DNA from: an uncultured Flavobacterium sp.
GTDB lineage: Bacteria; Bacteroidota; Bacteroidia; Flavobacteriales; Flavobacteriaceae
DNA: 8,434 nt
Direction of reading: 5' to 3'
NCBI GenBank assembly: GCA_946886675.1
Contig: CAMPIZ010000059.1
Span: 1 to 8,434 of the forward strand
In this document: piece by piece, positions 6,239 to 8,434 of the stretch
How the letters are laid out: each line of letters starts with the position of its first letter
Numbering within the stretch: position 1 is the stretch's first letter
Program-made: the position numbers and the translations under genes
The notes under the pieces: model-generated
Told to the model about the DNA's origin: nothing
Database searches by the model: none
The model's input: only the letters and a program-made list of their open reading frames with translations

Positions 6239-8434
6239 TTATAATATCCAGAGTCCGTAATCGCGAATAGTGTTTACGGGCTTGCTGTACCAAAACAGTT
6301 CAAAATTCTTCAAGCCCGGCAGCTTCATAATTTTGTTTTACCTGCTGAAAACTCATAGGCTTATTATCTGTATTTACAGAAAGTAATTGTAATATAGCAA
6401 CAAGCCACTCCCCCTGCTCCTTATTTACCTGTATGCTATAACTTTCCTTTTTATCATGAAAAGTCAGAGAGGCCATTTCAAATGTCCTGCCTTTTTTATT
6501 CTTAGTAAAGTAATTAAGAGCAGGTTTCCCTCCTGTCCAAATCACTTTTGCCGTAGGCTTTATATTAAAATTGTCTTCTTCCTCAAGCACATTATATATA
6601 TAGTCATGAGGTACTTTTGTTCGCGGTACCTTAAATTCAAACCAATCTTGCAGTGGATAGTCAAAACAAATACCGTGCATATAGTTAAACAGTGACTTTT
6701 TTAGTCCGTAGCTAAATTTATCATGATTAGCACCTGTTTCATCTATATGTACAATATCGTTATTGGCAAAACTGCCTATAGCCTCCGTTTCTTTTAAAAC
6801 ACCAAACCTTTCGGGATACATTCCTACCGGGCTGTGCGCTGTCATGGCAAACTGATGCCAAAAACCAGACTGTAATATTCCCACTTCAAACATCTGCCTT
6901 ACCATTTCCAGGGAGTCGATAGTCTCCTGTGCGGTTTGTGTAGGAAAACCATACATAAGGTAAGCATGTACCATTATACCGGCCGCTGTAAAATTGCGGG
7001 TTACACGTGCCACCTGTGCTACAGTTACTCCTTTTTGTATCAGTTGCAGTAGCCTGTCTGATGCTACCTCCAGTCCACCGGATACCGCAATACAGCCTGA
7101 TGCTTTAAGCAGTTTGCAGAAATCTGCCGTAAAGCTTTTTTCAAAACGGATGTTGGTCCACCAGGTTACAGCTATTTTGCGGCGGATTATTTCCAATGCA
7201 AGTTCCCGCATTAATGCCGGTGGGGCTGCCTCATCTACAAAATGAAAGCCGTTTTGCCCTGTCTGGGCAATAAGCTCTTCCATCCTGTCTACCAAAAGCT
7301 TTGCGGCAACAGGTTCATAAACTTTAATATAATCTAAAGATATGTCGCAAAAAGTACATTTACCCCAGTAGCACCCATGTGCCATAGTGAGTTTGTTCCA
7401 ACGTCCATCGCTCCACATGCGGTGCATAGGATTTACTATCTCAATAACCGAAATATAATCATCCAGTAATAAATCAGAATAATCGGGCGTTCCCACTTCA
7501 CTCTGCTTGTAATCCCTACAGCCAGAACTATCAATGTAAATTATTTTTCCGTCAACCAGGGCGAAGGTGCGTTTCAGTTCGTTCAGGTTCCTTTTACCTT
7601 CAAGATACTCTACAAGGCATTCAACAGGCGCCTCACCATCATCAAGAGTAATAAAATCAAAAAACTCCATTACCCGTACATCTGAAAGTGATCGAAGCTC
7701 CGTATTAGGAAAACCGCCGCCCATACTGATCTTTACATGTGGAAATATCTTTTTAATATATTGAGCACTTCTGAAAGCAGAATATAAGTTACCCGGAAAA
7801 GGCACCGAAAAACCAACCATCATGGGGTTTATCTCCTTCATTTTTTCATGAAGTATATCAATCAACAATTCATCAATATAAGTATAGGGCTGCTGCAGGC
7901 TTTCATACAACTCGTCAAAAGAGTTGGCCGAACGACCAAGCCTTTCCGCATAACGGCTAAAGCCAAAATGCGGGTCGATGCATTCTACAATAAGGTCAGA
8001 TATATCTTCTAAGTAAAGAGTAGCCAAATGTTTTGCCTTGTCCTGCGTACCCATACTGCCAAATGCCCAATCCAATTCTTCCAGTTGTGCAAAGCGTGAT
8101 GCCTCCGGTAAAAAATCTTCCTGACATATCAAATGTGAAAGCGTAGGATTCTTGCCCTGTAAAAACAGCATTACAGCATCTATGGTTTTAAGGTATTCGT
8201 CCTTAAGCGCTATAATACGTTCTGAGTTTGGACTTTTTGGTTCCCGGTTTTCTTCTATACGCTCAAACAAATCGGCCAGCCCCTGTTTTGAGAAAAGCTT
8301 TAAAATAACCTCTATACCCAAATCGGCCTGAAAACAGGATATACCTTTTGTATTAAGGAAACCCTTAAGGTATGCCGTTGCCGGATAAGGCGTATTTAGC
8401 TGGGTAAAAGGTGGTGTTATTAAAAATACTTTAG
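6239..8434 (-). CDS. Radical SAM protein with B12-binding-type domain; start outside window, frame broken near C-terminus
   Basis: The frame is open to the right edge. The residues before the TTG at 8321 (including PPFTQLNTPYPATAYLKG) look like a normal family N-terminus, so that TTG is not the start and only a few codons should be missing. A Rossmann-like, B12-binding-type domain lies at about 7830-7597 (NPMMVGFSVPFPGN, MGGGFPNTELR, DFITLDDGEAP). The radical SAM core lies at about 7396-6850. Its cluster motif GCYWGKCTFC has cysteines at 7371-7373, 7356-7358 and 7347-7349, i.e. Cx4Cx2C. SGGLEVASDRLLQLIQKG and YLMYGFPTQTAQETIDSL follow. The region after the core ends in a small domain with a WLVAILQLLS helix. 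The frame stops at TGA 6300-6302; the +1 frame adds 20 residues ending at TAA 6241-6239, about 730 visible residues in all. Substrate unknown; the cobalamin role is inferred from the fold. It may be functional, recoded or a recent pseudogene. Confidence 0.85.
6300..6305 (-). other. Frame-change site TTT TGA in the radical SAM gene
   Basis: Minus-strand codons read GAA GAA TTT TGA. Skipping one T gives GAA GAA TTT GAA CTG TTT TGG and continues as ELFWYSKPVNTIRDYG to a TAA at 6241-6239. A peptidyl tRNA-Phe could re-pair perfectly one base forward (UUU to UUU) before a UGA stop, as in +1 recoding. A simple extra T in the TTTT run (mutation or read error) explains it equally well. Confidence 0.7.

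Noticed and set aside
6253..6281. Hairpin GTCCGTAA/TTACGGGC as a terminator for the Spy-like gene
   Set aside because: No T tract follows on either strand, and the DNA is better explained as coding for the displaced C-terminus of the radical SAM protein.
6300..6302. TGA read through as a sense codon in the radical SAM gene
   Set aside because: In-frame continuation gives TVLVQQARKHYSRLRTLDIII, which does not resemble a conserved C-terminus, whereas the +1 frame does.

Overview
The window looks like a chromosomal housekeeping stretch from a member of the Bacteroidetes, most likely Flavobacteriaceae. Evidence: the DNA is AT-rich; none of the gene starts has a recognisable Shine-Dalgarno sequence; three intergenic regions carry exact matches to the Bacteroidetes -7 promoter box TAnnTTTG; ProRS is of the archaeal/eukaryotic-like short type; and the RimO and FadL-like sequences have a flavobacterial look. 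I see no insertion sequence, phage gene, CRISPR array or obvious transferred island.

Layout, left to right. A tRNA-Glu(UUC) gene on the minus strand is cut by the left edge and has its own promoter (55-110). Upstream of it, on the same strand, is proS, prolyl-tRNA synthetase (136-1611). Divergent from proS is a gene for an unrecognised lipoprotein with a very Gly/Trp/Tyr-rich middle and an Arg/Ser/Gly-rich tail (1717-2757). It ends in a strong hairpin terminator only 13 nt before a FadL/OmpP1-like outer-membrane beta-barrel gene (2820-4316). A second terminator follows. Then come a promoter region with an unexplained inverted repeat, rimO (ribosomal protein S12 methylthiotransferase, 4470-5798), and a small Spy/CpxP-like exported helical protein (5847-6227). 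Convergent with that gene, and running off the right edge, is a large radical SAM protein with a B12-binding-type domain (minus strand, 6239-8434).

The genes do not form one pathway. proS, tRNA-Glu and rimO all serve translation. The lipoprotein, the beta-barrel and the Spy-like protein are envelope proteins. The radical SAM enzyme has no partner in view.

The most notable observation is in the radical SAM gene. Its reading frame stops at a TTT TGA site (6300-6305). The +1 frame immediately continues for 20 codons of convincing protein (FWYSKPVNTIRDYG...) and stops at 6239, 11 bp from the convergent neighbour. This means an indel in a TTTT run (mutation or sequencing error) or a +1 recoding site. 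The same gene is also open to the right edge: the TTG at 8321 is not its start. I found no convincing undescribed multi-gene system here.
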